From an uncultured Oscillospiraceae bacterium (GTDB taxonomy: Bacteria; Bacillota; Clostridia; Oscillospirales; Acutalibacteraceae), in assembly GCA_900555015.1 (NCBI GenBank), contig USJL01000008.1:7811-71810 (forward strand): a stretch of DNA of 64,000 nucleotides, read 5' to 3'. The notes below the pieces were generated by a model. That model was given only the letters and a program-made list of their open reading frames with translations. It was not told the DNA's origin and did no database searches. Below are positions 35,991-44,583 of the stretch, piece after piece (the stretch's first letter is position 1; every line of letters starts with the position of its first letter). The translations under genes and the position numbers were made by a program.

Positions 35991-38396
35991 ATGGATAATT
36001 TTGAATATATTAATGAATTAATTGAAATACCTGTAATTCCGTTAAGAGGAATCGTAATTTTTCCTAATATGGTTCTTCATTTTGATGTCGGAAGAAAGAA
36101 AAGTGTTGCTGCTTTAAAGTCAGCAATGAAAAATAATCAAAAAGTTTTACTTGTTACACAAAGAAATCCTTTAACAGATGACCCTAATATTGATGATTTA
36201 TATGAAATGGGTGTTATTTGTTCTATTAAACAAATGATAAAAATTCCGAATTCCGAAAATTTGAGAGTTATTGTTGAAGGTGAAGATCGTGCTTCTCTTG
36301 TTGCGTTTAATCAATTTAAACCGTATATAAGTGCTTCGGTAAATATTATTGATTACAGACCTCTTGCCCAAAGCAAAGAAGAACCCGCTTACGCCCGTGC
36401 AATTAAAAAAGAATTTGAAAAGTATTCTTCATATATTACAAAAATCAGCAATGACGTTAAAGTAAAAGTTATTTCAATTACAGATAGCGGTGAATTGTGC
36501 GATTATATATGCTCAAATTCATTTCTTGAATATGATGATAAGCAAAAAGTTTTAGAGGCTGTTCCGTATATTGACAGACTTTCAAAATTGCTTGTTTTAT
36601 TAAAAAAAGAAAATTCAACTTTGGAAATCGAAACCGAAATTCACGACAGAGTTCAGGAAAATGTTGATAAAAATCAAAAAGAATATTATCTGCGTGAAGA
36701 AATGAAAGTTATTGCAGATGTTCTTGGCGAAACAGATAATCCGATTGAGGAAGCAGATGAATACAGAAAAAGAATTGACGCTCTTGATTGCAACGATGAA
36801 GTAAAAATCAAACTTTATAAAGAATGCAATAAATTAATGAAAATGCCGTCAGGTTCTCATGAAGGCACAGTTGTGCGCACATATCTTGATAAGTGCCTTG
36901 AAATACCTTTCGGTAAATATACTAAAAATTCTATTAATTTGGAAAAAAGCAGAAAAATTCTTGATAAAGAACATTATTCGTTAGATAAAGTTAAGGAAAG
37001 AATAATTGAATCTTTGGCTGTTTATAAAAGAAATCCAAATTATAACGGTCAAATAATTTGTTTATACGGTCCTCCTGGGGTGGGAAAAACATCTATTGTA
37101 AAAAGTCTTGCCAAAAGTATGAACAGGAAATATGTTCGTGTTGCGCTTGGCGGTGTTCACGACGAAGCGGAAATCAGGGGGCATAGAAAAACATATATCG
37201 GTGCAATGCCCGGCAGAATAATTGAAGCTATTATAAAAAGCGGTGTAATGAATCCGATTATCTTACTTGATGAAATTGATAAAGTCGGAAACGATTATAA
37301 AGGCGACCCATCATCAGCTTTGTTAGAGGCGTTAGACCCAGAACAAAATTTCAGTTTTAATGACCATTACATTGATTTTCCTGTAGATTTAAGTAAAGTA
37401 TTATTTATAACAACTGCAAATGATGTTTCAACTATAAGTCCGCCTTTGTATGACAGAATGGATGTTATCGAGTTGAATTCATACACTGCGGAAGAAAAGT
37501 TCTACATAGCAAAAAAACACTTGCTGAAAAAAGAACTTGCAAAGCATAATTTAACATCAAAAGAATTTAAAATTTCCGATGAGGCAATTAATGAAATAAT
37601 TGAATGTTACACAAGCGAAGCCGGTGTGAGAAAACTTGAAAAAACTATTGCCGAACTTTGCAGAAAAGCATCTGTTTACCTTGAAAGTAATGATGCACCA
37701 TTTAAAGTAACAGTTAAAACCATTCAGGACTTACTTGGTCCAAAGAAATTTACAAAAGAAACTGTTACAAAAAAGAATAAAGTAGGAACTGTTAACGGCC
37801 TTGCATGGACAAAAGTCGGCGGAACACTTCTTCCTATTGAAATAAGTGCGTTGGAAGGAACCGGTAAAATTGAATTAACCGGTAATTTGGGCAACGTTAT
37901 GAAAGAAAGCGCAAAAATCGCTGTTTCTTATGTACGTTCGGTTGCAAATAATTACAATATTGATTCTGATTTTTATAAAAATAAAGATATACACATTCAT
38001 GCTCCTGAAGGTGCAATTCCTAAAGACGGTCCTTCAGCCGGATTGGCAATAACAACTGCTTTAATTTCCGAATTAAGCGGAATCCCTATCAAACACAATG
38101 TTGCAATGACAGGCGAAATCAGTTTAAAAGGGAATGCACTTGCAATCGGCGGTTTAAAAGAAAAAAGCATGGCTGCTTATAAAGCAGGCTGTACAACTGT
38201 TATTATTCCAAAAGATAATGTTAAAGACTTGCAGGAAATTTCTAAAGAAGTAAAAGATAACATTGAATTTATTCCTGTCGAAAGTTTTGAAGACGTTATT
38301 CCTGTTGCCCTTGAATACATACCAAAACCCGTTAAAAGTCAAAAACATATAATAACCGATAAAAACAGTGAAAGCAGCGCAACGGTTACACAGTGA
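35991..38396 (+). CDS. lon: ATP-dependent protease Lon
   Basis: LonA degrades abnormal and regulatory proteins. The N-terminal substrate-binding domain (residues 1-200; IPVIPLRGIVIFPNM) precedes a coiled region, the AAA domain with GPPGVGKTS and the LLDEIDK Walker B, and the protease domain with catalytic Ser in PKDGPSAGLA and Lys in GGLKEKSMA. It has 801 aa, normal for LonA. ATG 35991 follows TAGGTGA; a longer in-frame start at 35967 would precede the predicted transcription start region and is rejected. ysxC follows closely. Confidence 0.97.
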   Translation: MDNFEYINELIEIPVIPLRGIVIFPNMVLHFDVGRKKSVAALKSAMKNNQKVLLVTQRNPLTDDPNIDDLYEMGVICSIKQMIKIPNSENLRVIVEGEDRASLVAFNQFKPYISASVNIIDYRPLAQSKEEPAYARAIKKEFEKYSSYITKISNDVKVKVISITDSGELCDYICSNSFLEYDDKQKVLEAVPYIDRLSKLLVLLKKENSTLEIETEIHDRVQENVDKNQKEYYLREEMKVIADVLGETDNPIEEADEYRKRIDALDCNDEVKIKLYKECNKLMKMPSGSHEGTVVRTYLDKCLEIPFGKYTKNSINLEKSRKILDKEHYSLDKVKERIIESLAVYKRNPNYNGQIICLYGPPGVGKTSIVKSLAKSMNRKYVRVALGGVHDEAEIRGHRKTYIGAMPGRIIEAIIKSGVMNPIILLDEIDKVGNDYKGDPSSALLEALDPEQNFSFNDHYIDFPVDLSKVLFITTANDVSTISPPLYDRMDVIELNSYTAEEKFYIAKKHLLKKELAKHNLTSKEFKISDEAINEIIECYTSEAGVRKLEKTIAELCRKASVYLESNDAPFKVTVKTIQDLLGPKKFTKETVTKKNKVGTVNGLAWTKVGGTLLPIEISALEGTGKIELTGNLGNVMKESAKIAVSYVRSVANNYNIDSDFYKNKDIHIHAPEGAIPKDGPSAGLAITTALISELSGIPIKHNVAMTGEISLKGNALAIGGLKEKSMAAYKAGCTTVIIPKDNVKDLQEISKEVKDNIEFIPVESFEDVIPVALEYIPKPVKSQKHIITDKNSESSATVTQ

Positions 38397-38403
38397 GGTT
38401 TAT

Positions 38404-38988
38404 ATGAATTTTAATAAAGCAGAATTTGATTCGGCATATGGTGTTTCAAAACAGTTACCGGAATCAAATCAACCTGAAATTGCTTTTGCAGGCAGATCGA
38501 ATGTAGGTAAAAGTTCGTTGCTGAATAAATTATTTAACAGAAAAAATTTAGCAAGAGTTAGTTCTGTTCCGGGAAAAACCGTTACAATTAACTTTTACAA
38601 TGTTGATTCAAACAGATTTGTCGATTTACCCGGTTACGGATATGCCAAAATATCAAAACAAGAACGAGACAGATTCGGCGAACTTATGGAAGGATATTTT
38701 CAAAGCGGCAGGCAAATTAAACTGGTTGTTCAGCTGATAGATATGAGACATCCTCCCACTAAAGATGATTTTAATATGATTTCTTTTTTACAGCAAATGA
38801 ACATTCCGTTTATTGTTGTTTTAACTAAAGCAGATAAATTAAAAAAGAAAGAATATGAAAATCGCAATAAGTTAATTTTTGAGGAACTTAATAATCCTAA
38901 TTACCCTGTTATCCCTTTTTCTGCAATAACAGGGCAGGGCGTTGATGAAATTAAGAATATATTAGAAAATGTTTTCACAGGAGAATAA
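38404..38988 (+). CDS. ysxC: Ribosome biogenesis GTP-binding protein YsxC/EngB
   Basis: YsxC is an essential small GTPase for 50S assembly. G1 is AGRSNVGKSSLLN, a conserved T lies in SSVPGKTVTIN, G3 is VDLPGYGYAK, G4 is LTKADK and G5 is SAITGQG. The length of 194 aa is typical. ATG 38404 follows GTGAGG, and the gene lies 7 nt after lon, an order conserved in many Bacillota. Confidence 0.97.
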   Translation: MNFNKAEFDSAYGVSKQLPESNQPEIAFAGRSNVGKSSLLNKLFNRKNLARVSSVPGKTVTINFYNVDSNRFVDLPGYGYAKISKQERDRFGELMEGYFQSGRQIKLVVQLIDMRHPPTKDDFNMISFLQQMNIPFIVVLTKADKLKKKEYENRNKLIFEELNNPNYPVIPFSAITGQGVDEIKNILENVFTGE

Positions 38989-38992
38989 AATA

Positions 38993-40267
38993 ATGAATAA
39001 AACACCTTTTTTAAGCAAAGAAAAAGCACAAGAAATTATTAAAGAATTTCCAACTCCTTTTCATATTTATGATGAAAAAGGAATTAGAGAAAATGCGCAA
39101 AAATTAAAAGATGCATTTGCATGGAATAAAGGTTTTAAGGAATATTTTGCCGTTAAAGCTACACCAAATCCGTTTTTAATTAATATTCTTCGTGAATACG
39201 GCTGCGGATGCGACTGCTCATCAAAAACAGAACTTATGCTTTCAAAAGCAATAGGTGCGGTAGGTGATGATATTATGTTTTCATCTAACGATACTCCTAT
39301 TGAAGAATTTAAATACTGCAATGATTTAGGAGGAATTATTAACCTTGATGATATTACTCATATCGAGGCAGTAGAAAAAGCTTGCGGCAAATTACCTAAA
39401 AAAATGAGCTGCCGTTATAATCCCGGCGGTGTAATTACTATGAGCAACGGAATTATGGACAATCCCGGCGACGCAAAATACGGTATGACCACAGAGCAAA
39501 TTTTTGAAGCATTCAAAATTATGAAAGAAAAAGGTGTTGAAGAATTCGGAATTCACTCTTTCCTTTGTTCAAATACTGTTACAAATGAATATTATCCAAT
39601 GCTCGCAAAGATTCTTTTTGAACTTGCAGTAGAGCTTAAAAACAAACTTGATGTAAATATTAAATTCATTAACTTGTCCGGTGGCGTAGGTATTCCTTAC
39701 ACACCCGACCAAGAACCTAATGACATAACAGTTATCGGCGAACTTGTACATAAGGTTTATGATGAAGTTCTTGTACCTGCCGGAATGGATGATATTGCCA
39801 TTTACACTGAAATGGGCAGATTTATGATGGGACCGTACGGTGCACTTGTAACAACTGCAATTAACGAAAAACACACACATAAAGAATATATAGGGGTAGA
39901 CGCTTGTGCCGTTAACCTTATGCGTCCTGCAATTTACGGTGCATATCATCATATTACTGTTTTAGGTAAAGAAAATATGGCTTGCGACCATAAATATGAC
40001 GTAACAGGCTCTCTTTGCGAAAATTGTGATAAATTTGCTGTTGACAGAATGCTTCCTGAAATTGAAAAAGGCGATATAATTTATATCCATGATACAGGTG
40101 CCCACGGATTTTCAATGGGTTATAACTATAACGGTAAACTTAAATCAGCAGAAATCCTTCTTTGCGAAGACGGAAGCGCAAAATTAATCAGAAGAGCAGA
40201 AACACCTAAAGATTATTTTGCAACATTTGATTGCTTTGACTTCTACAATAAGGTTCTGGAAGATTAA
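38993..40267 (+). CDS. Diaminopimelate decarboxylase-family protein
   Basis: A PLP fold-III decarboxylase. The PLP lysine is in YFAVKATPNP near residue 49; CGCDCSSKTEL, SGGVGIPY and the C-terminal GSLCENCDKFA and DTGAHGFSMGYNYNG motifs match the diaminopimelate decarboxylase family. It probably makes lysine from meso-diaminopimelate, but some clostridial relatives may act on other diamino acids such as carboxynorspermidine, which is worth noting because this genome has a polyamine importer. The length is 424 aa. ATG 38993 follows AGGAGA, 4 nt after ysxC. It ends at a terminator. Confidence 0.82.
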   Translation: MNKTPFLSKEKAQEIIKEFPTPFHIYDEKGIRENAQKLKDAFAWNKGFKEYFAVKATPNPFLINILREYGCGCDCSSKTELMLSKAIGAVGDDIMFSSNDTPIEEFKYCNDLGGIINLDDITHIEAVEKACGKLPKKMSCRYNPGGVITMSNGIMDNPGDAKYGMTTEQIFEAFKIMKEKGVEEFGIHSFLCSNTVTNEYYPMLAKILFELAVELKNKLDVNIKFINLSGGVGIPYTPDQEPNDITVIGELVHKVYDEVLVPAGMDDIAIYTEMGRFMMGPYGALVTTAINEKHTHKEYIGVDACAVNLMRPAIYGAYHHITVLGKENMACDHKYDVTGSLCENCDKFAVDRMLPEIEKGDIIYIHDTGAHGFSMGYNYNGKLKSAEILLCEDGSAKLIRRAETPKDYFATFDCFDFYNKVLED

Positions 40268-40272
40268 TAATT

Positions 40273-40298
40273 AAATCCCCGAAAAATTCGGGGATTTT
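40273..40298 (+). terminator. Terminator after the decarboxylase gene
   Basis: AAATCCCCGAA and TTCGGGGATTT form an 11-bp stem, followed by a short T-rich stretch. Confidence 0.85.
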
Positions 40299-40301
40299 CT
40301 C

Positions 40302-40330
40302 TTTACTTTCAAACTTTAATGTGTTAAAAT
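40302..40330 (+). promoter_or_regulatory. Possible promoter of the TrpR-like gene
   Basis: TTTACT and TAAAAT separated by 17 nt. This is moderate, and it is the only candidate in the gap. Confidence 0.4.
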
Positions 40331-40359
40331 ATTATTAAATTAAGGTTGGGGGTAAAGTT

Positions 40360-40668
40360 ATGCCTTTAAAAAGAGACGATAAAAATCTTGAGTTTTTATT
40401 TAAAGCTGTATTAGAACTTGAAGATATTGAAGAATGTTACGACTTTTTTGAAGATTTATGCACTGTTCAAGAGCTTAAATCGTTAAGTCAGCGACTTGTT
40501 GTTGCAAAAATGCTTTCGGAAAAATGCGTTTACACCGACATTGTTAACGAAACAGGTGCTTCAACTGCAACAATCAGCAGAGTTAACAGAAGTTTGCAAT
40601 ACGGCTGTGACGGATATGATAAAATCTTTAAAAGATTAAAAGAAAACGATGAAGATGAAGTCTTATAA
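40360..40668 (+). CDS. TrpR-like regulator, YerC/YecD family
   Basis: A 102-aa all-helical DNA-binding protein of the TrpR/YerC family. The helix-turn-helix is in VYTDIVNETGASTATISRVNR; the sequence before it contains the family LSQRLVVAKML segment. YerC-type proteins are widespread in Bacillota, their ligand is usually unknown, and tryptophan binding is not implied. The ATG follows a GGGGG-rich site. The next gene starts within its last 20 nt, which points to coupling with the methyltransferase. Confidence 0.88.
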   Translation: MPLKRDDKNLEFLFKAVLELEDIEECYDFFEDLCTVQELKSLSQRLVVAKMLSEKCVYTDIVNETGASTATISRVNRSLQYGCDGYDKIFKRLKENDEDEVL

Positions 40669-41395
40669 TTTTTTTGCAAAAGTTTATGATGATTTAACTG
40701 ATAATGTTAATTATAAAGTCAGAAGTGATTACATTTCTGACTTTTTTAATAAATATAATGTTCATTCGGGTGACACAATACTTGATTTAGCCTGCGGCAC
40801 AGGCAGTATATCCGCTGAATTAATTAATCTCGGATATAAAGTAATAGGAATGGATTTAAGCAGTGAAATGCTTTCAGTAGCCGCTTCTAAATTAAACGGT
40901 TCCGCTGTACTTTTAAACGGTAATATGAAAAATTTTAAATTACCGCAAAAAGTAAAGGGCGTTGTGTGCTCGCTTGATTCTTTAAATCATTTAGCTGATA
41001 TTCAAGAAGTAAAACAATGCTTTAATTCCGTTTATAATTGTCTTGATAATAACGGTATATTCATATTTGATGTTAATACAATATTTAAACATAATAATGT
41101 ATTGGCAAATAATACTTTTGTTTTTGATGAAGAAAATTATTTTTTATCGTGGGATAATGAATTAGCAGAAAATAATAAAGTAAGAATTTTAATAGATATT
41201 TTTTATTATAACGGAACAAATTATGACAGATACAGTGAGGAGTTTATTGAAACAGCTTTTTCAACTGATGAGTTAAAAAGCGTTTTAACGCCTTATTTTA
41301 ATGTTTTAGGGATTTATGATGAATTAACCGATAAACCGCCTAAAAACGACAGTCAGAGACTTTATTTTATATGTGAAAGGAAAAATAATGGGTAA
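40649..41395 (+). CDS. Class I SAM-dependent methyltransferase
   Basis: The SAM-binding motif I is ILDLACGTGSIS (near residue 45), followed by GMDLSSEML (the acidic residue contacting the ribose) and VCSLDSLNHL (motif IV). It has 248 aa and no membrane segment. The methylated substrate cannot be inferred. The start is ATG 40649, with ATG 40655 two codons in as an alternative; both lie within the previous gene and lack a strong ribosome binding site. Its end overlaps the hslO start. Confidence 0.85.
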   Translation: MKMKSYNFFAKVYDDLTDNVNYKVRSDYISDFFNKYNVHSGDTILDLACGTGSISAELINLGYKVIGMDLSSEMLSVAASKLNGSAVLLNGNMKNFKLPQKVKGVVCSLDSLNHLADIQEVKQCFNSVYNCLDNNGIFIFDVNTIFKHNNVLANNTFVFDEENYFLSWDNELAENNKVRILIDIFYYNGTNYDRYSEEFIETAFSTDELKSVLTPYFNVLGIYDELTDKPPKNDSQRLYFICERKNNG

Positions 41396-42263
41396 AATTG
41401 TAAGATATATAACTGAAGACGGCAGTGCTTTTGTTGTAGCTGCAGATACAACAGATATGATTTCCAAAATGGAACAAATTCACAAAACATCGGCAGTTGT
41501 CAGCGCCGCACTTGGACGTCTTATAACCGCAGCATCAATGATGGGGGATTTGCTCAAAGGAAAAGATGATTCTATTACCTTAAAACTTAACGGAAACGGC
41601 CCTGCAGGCTCTTTAATCGCAGTTTCTGACAGTGATGGCAACGCAAGAGGCTATGTTCAAAACAATGTTGTTGAAATTCCTTTAAATGATAAAGGTAAAT
41701 TAGATGTTAAAGGAGCAGTAGGAACTGACGGTTATCTCTATGTAATTAAAGATATAGGACTAAAAGAACCGTTTATGGGTGCAACGCAAATTGTAAGCGG
41801 CGAAATTGCAGAAGATATTACAAATTATTATGCAGTTTCCGAACAAACACCGTCTGTTTGCGCTTTAGGTGTTTTGGTTAATCCTGATTTAACTATTAAC
41901 TGTTCCGGTGGCTTTATAATTCAACTTCTTCCCGGTTGTCCGGAAGAAACGATATCAGCAATAGAAAAATCTGTTTCTGAAATTCCTTCTGTTACGGAAA
42001 TGCTTAAAGAAGGCATGAGTGCAGATGATATTGCAAAAAAAGCCATGAACGGTATAAAAATTGATAAATTGGATGAATCGCACATAGAATATAAGTGTAA
42101 TTGCTCAAAAGAAAAAGTTGAACAGGCTTTAATATCTACCGGAATCGATTCTTTAAAAGAAATGGCAGACAGTGATGAGGCTACAACAGTTGAATGTCAT
42201 TTTTGCGACAAGGTTTATTCCTTTACTCCTGATGACATAAAAAAATTAATTGAAAGATTATAA
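41388..42263 (+). CDS. hslO: Redox-regulated chaperone Hsp33
   Basis: Hsp33 is a holdase activated by oxidation. The C-terminal zinc switch is visible as KCNCSKE and ECHFCDK (CxC and CxxC, residues of about 235-270). The N-terminal region has HKTSAVVSAALGRLITAASMMG, and DGYLYVIKDIGLKEP. The length of 291 aa is standard. ATG 41388 follows GAAAGG and overlaps the methyltransferase stop. It is the last gene before the tRNA cluster. Confidence 0.95.
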   Translation: MGKIVRYITEDGSAFVVAADTTDMISKMEQIHKTSAVVSAALGRLITAASMMGDLLKGKDDSITLKLNGNGPAGSLIAVSDSDGNARGYVQNNVVEIPLNDKGKLDVKGAVGTDGYLYVIKDIGLKEPFMGATQIVSGEIAEDITNYYAVSEQTPSVCALGVLVNPDLTINCSGGFIIQLLPGCPEETISAIEKSVSEIPSVTEMLKEGMSADDIAKKAMNGIKIDKLDESHIEYKCNCSKEKVEQALISTGIDSLKEMADSDEATTVECHFCDKVYSFTPDDIKKLIERL

Positions 42264-42282
42264 AAAAAGTTAAAAAAAGGTA

Positions 42283-42311
42283 TTGACTTTTATATTGTTT
42301 TATAGTATTAT
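42283..42311 (+). promoter_or_regulatory. Promoter of the five-tRNA cluster
   Basis: TTGACT, 17-nt spacer, TATTAT. A TATAAT at 42309 also exists but would need a 20-nt spacer. Confidence 0.75.
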
Positions 42312-42336
42312 AATCACCGTTGCGGATGCAACGTTT

Positions 42337-42412
42337 GGGAGCATAGCTCAGCTGGGAGAGCATCTGCCTTACAAGCAGAGGGTCACAGGTTCGAGCCCTG
42401 TTGTTCCCACCA
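42337..42412 (+). tRNA. tRNA-Val (anticodon TAC), CCA encoded
   Basis: Acceptor GGGAGCA pairs with TGTTCCC (one G-T). The anticodon loop CTTACAA gives TAC. D-arm and T-arm (GGTTCGAGCC) are standard. First tRNA of the cluster, 23 nt after the -10. Confidence 0.97.
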
Positions 42413-42416
42413 CTTT

Positions 42417-42493
42417 GGCCCGGTAGTTCAGCTGGTTAGAACGCCTGCCTGTCACGCAGGAGGTCGACGGTTCAAGTCCGTTCCGGGTCGCCA
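42417..42493 (+). tRNA. tRNA-Asp (anticodon GTC), CCA encoded
   Basis: Acceptor GGCCCGG pairs with CCGGGTC. The anticodon loop CTGTCAC gives GTC. It starts 4 nt after tRNA-Val. Confidence 0.97.
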
Positions 42494-42499
42494 TTATGT

Positions 42500-42575
42500 G
42501 CTTCTGTAGCTCAGTCGGTAGAGCAGGGGACTGAAAATCCCCGTGTCGATGGTTCGATTCCGTCCGGAAGCACCA
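42500..42575 (+). tRNA. tRNA-Phe (anticodon GAA), CCA encoded
   Basis: Acceptor GCTTCTG pairs with CGGAAGC (one T-G). The anticodon loop CTGAAAA gives GAA. Confidence 0.97.
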
Positions 42576-42581
42576 TAATTT

Positions 42582-42657
42582 GCGGATTTAGCTCATCCGG
42601 TAGAGCGCCACCTTGCCAAGGTGGAGGTAGCGAGTTCGAGTCTCGTAATCCGCTCCA
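42582..42657 (+). tRNA. tRNA-Gly (anticodon GCC), encoded 3' CCA
   Basis: Acceptor GCGGATT pairs with AATCCGC. The anticodon loop TTGCCAA gives GCC. The 3' end is TCCA. Confidence 0.97.
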
Positions 42658-42662
42658 AAATC

Positions 42663-42682
42663 GGGCACTATTTATAGTGCCC
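42663..42682 (+). other. Hairpin between tRNA-Gly and tRNA-Cys
   Basis: GGGCACTA and TAGTGCCC form an 8-bp stem with a 4-nt loop. No T-run follows, so it may guide processing or cause partial termination ahead of tRNA-Cys. Confidence 0.6.
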
Positions 42683-42693
42683 ATTATATTCTC

Positions 42694-42768
42694 GGCACCA
42701 TAGCCAAGTGGTAAGGCAGAGCTCTGCAAAAGCTTTATGCCCCAGTTCAAATCTGGGTGGTGCCTCCA
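42694..42768 (+). tRNA. tRNA-Cys (anticodon GCA), CCA encoded
   Basis: Acceptor GGCACCA pairs with TGGTGCC. The anticodon loop CTGCAAA gives GCA. The last tRNA of the cluster, followed by a strong terminator. Confidence 0.97.
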
Positions 42769-42771
42769 ATT

Positions 42772-42805
42772 AAGCAAGTCCACAGTGACTTGCTTTTATT
42801 TTTAT
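42772..42805 (+). terminator. Terminator of the tRNA cluster
   Basis: AAGCAAGTC and GACTTGCTT form a 9-bp stem with a 6-nt loop and a T-rich tail. Confidence 0.92.
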
Positions 42806-42866
42806 TAAATTTGTTGATTTTTTTACATATTGTTCAAAATATTTCAATATTTTTTTAATTTTTTTA

Positions 42867-42895
42867 TTGAAATTTATTCTTATAGATGTTATAAT
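42867..42895 (+). promoter_or_regulatory. Promoter of the Lys/Ala-rich membrane protein gene
   Basis: TTGAAA, 17-nt spacer, TATAAT, extended by TGT. Strong and isolated. Confidence 0.88.
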
Positions 42896-42924
42896 ACCTT
42901 CAGTTATATAAGGAGGGTACTGCC

Positions 42925-43770
42925 TTGAGTAAAGAAACTAAATTAGAAAAAAAAGAAGCTAAGGCTGCAAAAAAAGCAGCAAAGGCTGAAAAAGCAGCAC
43001 AAAAGATGGCAGCTAAAGCTGAAAAACAACACGCAAAAGCATACGAAAAATTTGTTAAAGAAACAACAAAGAAAAATGCTAAAGGTGAGAAAAAAGCTGC
43101 ATCAAAGGGAATTGCATTTACTGCAGCAGCAATCCCTTCTATTGATGAATTTCAATCTAAATCTGAAATCAAAGCTATAAAAGCCGCAGACAAGGCTTAT
43201 GCAAGCACAGTTAAAAAGATTGAAAAGAAAAATGTAAAACTTGAAAAGAAATGCGCTAAAAAGGGTAAACCGTTTGTTCCTGTTGAAATTCCTGCAAGGG
43301 AAGAATTCGATGTTCAACAAAGCAAAAAGAATCAAGTTGTGAAAACAATTATTCTTATTTTACTTTTATGGCTTGTTATTTATTTAATTGTAATGTGGTT
43401 TATGTATGTTGCTCCAACAAAGCCGGCTGTTGCCGATGAAACAACTGCTGCCGTTTCATACGATTATGAAACATATTCTAATCCTCATGAAATTACAACC
43501 ACACCTGATTACAGCATTGCAGATGCAAAATTGTTCTTAAAACAAGTTATTAAAGATAACTGGAAGACAATCGGCTATTCTTCAGATGTAAGCAACACAA
43601 CAATTTCTTATTCAAATAAAATTGTTGTTGTAAACAATGCGGATTGTTATGTATTTACTTGCTCGGGTAAAACATATGCAGTTCCGATTAAGCTTTCTGC
43701 ATGTTATGTTGAACAAGGTGGAAAATACATTCCGTTAACATTCAACAACACAGACGTAATTTTTGATTAA
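42925..43770 (+). CDS. Lys/Ala-rich single-pass membrane protein with an internal duplication
   Basis: A 281-aa protein I do not recognise. Residues 1-134 are extremely rich in Lys and Ala and are probably helical. Within them a 39-residue block is duplicated without gaps: 38-76 (KAY...IPSIDEF) and 90-128 (KAY...IPAREEF), with 20 of 39 positions identical by hand count, including shared KKN, EKK, KG and IP elements. One membrane helix spans about 139-162, and the outside part (residues of about 165-281) has no recognised domain but contains two Cys. The start is TTG 42925 after AAGGAGGG. It stands alone with a strong promoter and terminator, so it is probably well expressed. A basic cytoplasmic tail of this kind could bind nucleic acid or an acidic partner; this is inference. 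Confidence 0.75.
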   Translation: MSKETKLEKKEAKAAKKAAKAEKAAQKMAAKAEKQHAKAYEKFVKETTKKNAKGEKKAASKGIAFTAAAIPSIDEFQSKSEIKAIKAADKAYASTVKKIEKKNVKLEKKCAKKGKPFVPVEIPAREEFDVQQSKKNQVVKTIILILLLWLVIYLIVMWFMYVAPTKPAVADETTAAVSYDYETYSNPHEITTTPDYSIADAKLFLKQVIKDNWKTIGYSSDVSNTTISYSNKIVVVNNADCYVFTCSGKTYAVPIKLSACYVEQGGKYIPLTFNNTDVIFD

Positions 43771-43783
43771 TTTACATAAAATT

Positions 43784-43816
43784 AAAAGCACGGTTATAAA
43801 CCGTGCTTTTTTATTT
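43784..43816. terminator. Bidirectional terminator between the Lys/Ala-rich gene and the HD gene
   Basis: AAAAGCACGGTT and AACCGTGCTTTT form a 12-bp stem with a 3-nt loop; the A-run and T-run on either side serve both strands. Confidence 0.92.
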
Positions 43817-44455
43817 TCCAAATCCGTTCCATTCATCTATAAATTCATTAACAAAATGCTTCATAAATTCTGTTCGCCTTTTTGCAATTTGTTTACCTGT
43901 TTCAGTATTCATCATACCTTCCAGCAAAAATAATTTTTCATAAAAATGATTAATTGATGTTGATTTACAGTCCAAATATTCATTTTTATTCATTGTTATA
44001 TTTGGCGGTATATTAGGGTCATAAATCGTGCGATTGTGGCTTCCTCCATAGGCAAACGTACGAGCAATACCAATTGCACCCAACGCATCAATTCGGTCTG
44101 CATCCTGAACACATTTACCTTCAATAGTTGAACAACTAACTGTATCTGTGCCTGCAAATGATACCTCGTTTATAATATTGATTATTGCATCTATTTCAGT
44201 ATCATGTACGAGATTTTTGCGTAAAAATTCAACAGTTCGTTCTTTTTTTATTGAGGTTTCAGGCGATATTTTTACATCGTCAACATCATGAAGTAATGCT
44301 GCCAAGGATACTGTTTTCAAGTCAGCGTTTTCTGTTTTTGCAATTTCAACGGCAGTTTTATATACACGCATGGAATGATAGAAATCATGTCCGCTAAAAT
44401 CATCTTTAAAAATTTCTTTAGCAAAATTAATTGCTTCTTCAATAATTTTATCCAA
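43811..44455 (-). CDS. HD-domain phosphohydrolase
   Basis: A 214-aa cytoplasmic HD-superfamily protein related to YedJ-type hydrolases. The metal ligands are visible as H of HDFYHSMRV, the ALLHDVDDVK motif (HD) and a distal Asp in CVQDADRID. It likely hydrolyses a phosphate ester or nucleotide; the substrate is unknown. The start TTG at 44455 lacks a clear ribosome binding site, so the start is the least certain part. Its own promoter lies at 44496-44524. Confidence 0.85.
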   Translation of the reverse strand: MDKIIEEAINFAKEIFKDDFSGHDFYHSMRVYKTAVEIAKTENADLKTVSLAALLHDVDDVKISPETSIKKERTVEFLRKNLVHDTEIDAIINIINEVSFAGTDTVSCSTIEGKCVQDADRIDALGAIGIARTFAYGGSHNRTIYDPNIPPNITMNKNEYLDCKSTSINHFYEKLFLLEGMMNTETGKQIAKRRTEFMKHFVNEFIDEWNGFGK

Positions 44456-44495
44456 AATTTATTGCACGCCCATACGCAAATATTATTTATAATAA

Positions 44496-44524
44496 ATTAT
44501 AATTAAAATATTTAAGCATTTCAA
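44496..44524 (-). promoter_or_regulatory. Promoter of the HD gene
   Basis: On the minus strand TTGAAA, 17-nt spacer, TATAAT. The predicted leader is about 35 nt. Confidence 0.75.
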
Positions 44525-44535
44525 TATTATATAAA

Positions 44536-44572
44536 TAAAAAAACGGAGAAGCTGTAAAGCATCTCCGTTAAA
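44536..44572 (-). terminator. Terminator of the ACT-UPF0210 operon
   Basis: On the minus strand AACGGAGA pairs with TCTCCGTT around a GC-containing loop, followed by a T-run. Confidence 0.85.
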
Positions 44573-44583
44573 TATTTTATTTA

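Noticed and set aside
42309..42314. TATAAT as the -10 of the tRNA cluster
   Set aside because: With the TTGACT at 42283 it would need a 20-nt spacer; TATTAT at 42306 gives 17.
42511..42783. Minus-strand 90-codon frame across the tRNA cluster
   Set aside because: It is the complement of four well-formed tRNAs; such frames appear often over tRNA genes and have no ribosome binding site.
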